A stretch of DNA of 64,000 nucleotides from JAGNGI01 sp035448825 (lineage in GTDB: Bacteria; Fidelibacterota; UBA2242), in NCBI GenBank assembly GCA_035448825.1, contig DAOTJS010000011.1, positions 1 through 64,000 on the forward strand. Reading direction: 5' to 3'. Positions 61,831 to 64,000 of the stretch are shown here, piece after piece (position 1 is the first letter of the stretch; the number at the start of each line of letters is the position of its first letter). Made by a program: the position numbers and the translations under genes. Under the pieces are notes generated by a model that was not told the origin of the DNA, ran no database searches, and saw nothing but the letters and a program-made list of their open reading frames with translations.

Positions 61831-61902
61831 AAATTTGCTTAATTTATGTTAAAATTGAATCCGATTGTAAATTTGTTTAATTGAAATATTAAGGAGCATT
61901 GA

Positions 61903-63093
61903 TTGAAAAAGAGAATCGGAATATTGACGGGTGGCGGCGATGTACCGGGTCTGAATCCGGCCATTCGCGGTATTACTTTAAGAGCATTGAAAGAGGGCTT
62001 TGAGGTTATTGGTATCCGGCGCGGTTGGGCGGGAATGATCAATATCATTCGGGATAAAGATGCTGACAATAGTCAGAATTTCATAGTACTTAATCAGGAA
62101 ATCGTCAACAAGGCCGGTCGAACCGGTGGGACATTTTTACATACTTCCCGCACACGGCCAAGCCACGTGAAACTGGATACAGTACCAGAGCATTTGCGGG
62201 ATAAATATACGGCTGAGGTTAATGATCTAACGCCTGAAGTATTGAAAAACCTGGATTTTCTCGGAATTGATTACCTGATTCCGATCGGCGGGGATGATAC
62301 TCTGAGTTATGGTGTCACATTGCATAAGGCGGGCATTAAGGTGATTGGCATTCCGAAAACGATGGATAATGACGTGCCCGGCACGGATTATTGCATTGGT
62401 TTTAGCACTTGTGTGACACGGACGCTGGAATTGACCCATAGTCTGCGCACTTCAGCCGGTTCGCATGAACGTTTTCTGGTAATCGAAGTTTTTGGACGAT
62501 ATGCCGGATTTTCAGCTTTGCTCCCAACTCTAGCGGGAGCCGCCAACCGCTGTGTCATTCCTGAGTACAAATTCGATATGGAGCGTTTAGCCGAACTATT
62601 GGTGGAGGATCGCTTTACTAATCCCAGTCGTTATTCGGTAGTCCTGGTTTCGGAAGGTGCTATGATGCAGAATCAAGATCAGATGATGTTCCAGAGTGAA
62701 GAAACCGATGCCTTCGGTCATAAAAAACTTGGCGGAATAGGTGATATTGTTTCTAAGCAACTTAAAGACTTATCCGGAAAATATAATAATGGTCATAAGA
62801 TCAACGTCATCAGCCAGAAACTCGGTTACTTGGTGCGATGCGGCGATCCGGATGCCCTCGATTCGATCGTGCCGATGGCTTATGGCAACATTGCCTTTGA
62901 GCTGATTATGAATGGGAAATCCGGTCTGTTGGTCAACCTGCGTAATGGTGTTTATGGACACACTGATCTGGAAGTTGTCACCAGTACCAAGAAAGTAGTA
63001 GATGTCGAAAAATTTTATGAAACGGATCGCCTGCGTCCTAAGTATAAGAGTTTTGAAAACAAACCGTTTTTTATCATGACCAGTGACAAATAA
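61903..63093 (+). CDS. PPi-type 6-phosphofructokinase
   Basis: 396 residues. GILTGGGDVPGLNPAIRG starts the fold. The nucleotide region reads PIGGDDTLSYG (residues 127-137): the second Asp (D132) in place of the Gly of ATP enzymes, with IPKTMDNDVPGTD where K152 replaces the Gly of PGTIDND. Both changes mark pyrophosphate-dependent enzymes. It makes fructose 1,6-bisphosphate reversibly from PPi. TTG start with AAGGAG. A strong terminator follows. Confidence 0.9.
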   Translation: MKKRIGILTGGGDVPGLNPAIRGITLRALKEGFEVIGIRRGWAGMINIIRDKDADNSQNFIVLNQEIVNKAGRTGGTFLHTSRTRPSHVKLDTVPEHLRDKYTAEVNDLTPEVLKNLDFLGIDYLIPIGGDDTLSYGVTLHKAGIKVIGIPKTMDNDVPGTDYCIGFSTCVTRTLELTHSLRTSAGSHERFLVIEVFGRYAGFSALLPTLAGAANRCVIPEYKFDMERLAELLVEDRFTNPSRYSVVLVSEGAMMQNQDQMMFQSEETDAFGHKKLGGIGDIVSKQLKDLSGKYNNGHKINVISQKLGYLVRCGDPDALDSIVPMAYGNIAFELIMNGKSGLLVNLRNGVYGHTDLEVVTSTKKVVDVEKFYETDRLRPKYKSFENKPFFIMTSDK

Positions 63094-63133
63094 AAAAGAA
63101 TTCCCTCCTCCCTCCTCTCTATGAGGACACCGC

Positions 63134-63169
63134 AAAAGGGCAATCGTATGATTGCCCTTTTTGCTTTTT
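63134..63169 (+). terminator. Intrinsic terminator after the phosphofructokinase gene
   Basis: AAAAGGGCAATC (63134-63145), loop GTAT, GATTGCCCTTTT (63150-63161) and then TGCTTTTT: a 12-bp stem with T-rich tail. The next about 225 bp to nifJ contain no gene. Confidence 0.9.
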
Positions 63170-63394
63170 AAAAAGTAAATTTATCTTGTGAATTCCGTCT
63201 CAAAAAGTATTTACCCCGTTGAGATTAAACTAGCAAATAAATTGGAAGAATTTCGGACAGATAGCGGTTGCTTTTCTGGGCATTTTGGTCGTAACTTTCT
63301 TTAGTTTTGAAAGTTATGAATTTACTAATTCAGAAAAGCCCCACAAGAATCCTAATAATTTTATAAACATTAAAATATTCAATGGAGAATTACC

Positions 63395-64000
63395 ATGTCT
63401 AAGACAATGAAAACTATGGATGGCAATACCGCGGCAACTCATATAGCCTATGCTTTGAGTGAAGTGGCCGCTATTTATCCGATTACACCATCGTCTGTGA
63501 TGGGAGAATTGGCTGATGAATGGTCGGCGCAAGGACGGAAAAATATATTTGGGCAGCCACTGCGAGTGGTTGAAATGCAGAGTGAAGCCGGTGCGGCTGG
63601 AGCCGTGCATGGCAGTCTTTCAGCCGGAGCGTTGACTACAACTTTTACTGCTTCGCAGGGTCTTCTATTGATGATTCCTAATATGTTCAAGATTGCGGGT
63701 GAATTGATGCCAGCCGTATTTCATGTTTCCGCGCGCGCGGTAGCCGGGCAAGCGCTCTCGATTTACGGCGATCATTCGGACGTTATGGCTACCCGCACGA
63801 CCGGTTTCGGTTTAATGGCTTCCGGATCGGTGCAAGAAGTGATGGATTTATCACTAATTACTCATTTAGCTTCGCTGAAAGCCAGTTTGCCGTTTGTCAG
63901 TTTCTTCGACGGCTTTCGCACCAGTCACGAAATTCAGAAAATCGAAGTCATTGATTACGAAACGATTAAGTCCTTAGTTGATTTTGATGATATTGATCGT
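63395..64000 (+). CDS. nifJ: Pyruvate:ferredoxin (flavodoxin) oxidoreductase, N-terminal part
   Basis: 202 residues to the window edge. The start MSKTMKTMDGNTAATHIAYA with GGAG upstream, AAIYPITPSSVMGELADEW, VVEMQSEAGAAGAVHG, FTASQGLLLMIPNMFKIAGE and the later DHSDVMATRTTGF are the first domain of the fused NifJ-type enzyme. It oxidises pyruvate to acetyl-CoA with ferredoxin or flavodoxin, a hallmark of anaerobic metabolism, and fits with a PPi-dependent glycolysis next door. The rest lies outside. Confidence 0.95.
   Translation, partial: MSKTMKTMDGNTAATHIAYALSEVAAIYPITPSSVMGELADEWSAQGRKNIFGQPLRVVEMQSEAGAAGAVHGSLSAGALTTTFTASQGLLLMIPNMFKIAGELMPAVFHVSARAVAGQALSIYGDHSDVMATRTTGFGLMASGSVQEVMDLSLITHLASLKASLPFVSFFDGFRTSHEIQKIEVIDYETIKSLVDFDDIDR

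Overview
The window reads as a chromosomal piece of a heterotrophic, probably anaerobic bacterium of the FCB group (Bacteroidota-, Calditrichota- or Marinimicrobia-like lineages). The support is a protein ending in a type IX secretion C-terminal sorting domain, a bacterial geranylgeranylglyceryl-phosphate synthase, a PPi-type phosphofructokinase next to pyruvate:ferredoxin oxidoreductase, and corrinoid enzymes. No rRNA is present, so a finer placement is not supported.

Layout. 1-5.7 kb: three exported carbohydrate-active proteins (partial GH3 glycosidase, SMP-30/gluconolactonase-like protein with sorting domain, GH95 alpha-fucosidase lipoprotein). 5.9-17.8 kb: a mostly leftward housekeeping block (mutL-miaA; then efp-accB-accC-gcvH-gcvPA-GGGPS-gmhA-xerD-M50 protease-small membrane protein, with ftcD beyond). 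17.9-21 kb: a PHP phosphoesterase and a 7TM-PAS sensor without kinase. 21.2-25.1 kb: lipA-lipB-lpdA-nfo. 25.3-30.5 kb: a scarred accessory zone with two duplicated TPR modules, each with a tiny overlapping leader ORF, two integrase C-terminal remnants, an acyltransferase, and a 98-bp tandem array built from the 3' half of tRNA-Phe. 30.5-38.8 kb: a compact integrated element (integrase, excisionase, orphan methylase, DnaB-like helicase, phage O-like initiator with internal iterons, regulator) carrying an ankyrin-trypsin protease as apparent cargo and ending in an intact tRNA-Phe. A second tandem array, built on the 5' end of the same tRNA, lies on its other side.

39.3-49.4 kb: addA and addB separated by an oppositely oriented gene that fuses a phytol-kinase-like (VTE5) domain to a DUF92/VTE6-like domain, then a POT-type transporter. 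50-53.6 kb: an RRM protein and an ECF sigma/anti-sigma/Spy-like operon ending in a degenerate NadC-like gene. 53.8-58.5 kb: an AraC regulator divergent from a corrinoid methyl-transfer operon (UroD-type methyltransferase fused to a thioredoxin-like domain, CobW GTPase, B12-binding protein, CE6-like esterase). 58.5-64 kb: a Cys-rich protein, a stand-alone 2-oxoacid-dehydrogenase-type acyltransferase, a small winged-helix protein, GltS, PPi-PFK and the start of nifJ.

How parts may work together: GGGPS and the VTE5-VTE6 fusion could both act on long isoprenoid alcohols and ether lipids, although they are about 30 kb apart. lipA, lipB and lpdA supply the lipoyl chemistry used by gcvH/gcvPA. The best candidates for something undescribed are the tRNA-Phe element with its tRNA-derived arrays and ankyrin-protease cargo, and the thioredoxin-fused corrinoid methyltransferase operon.
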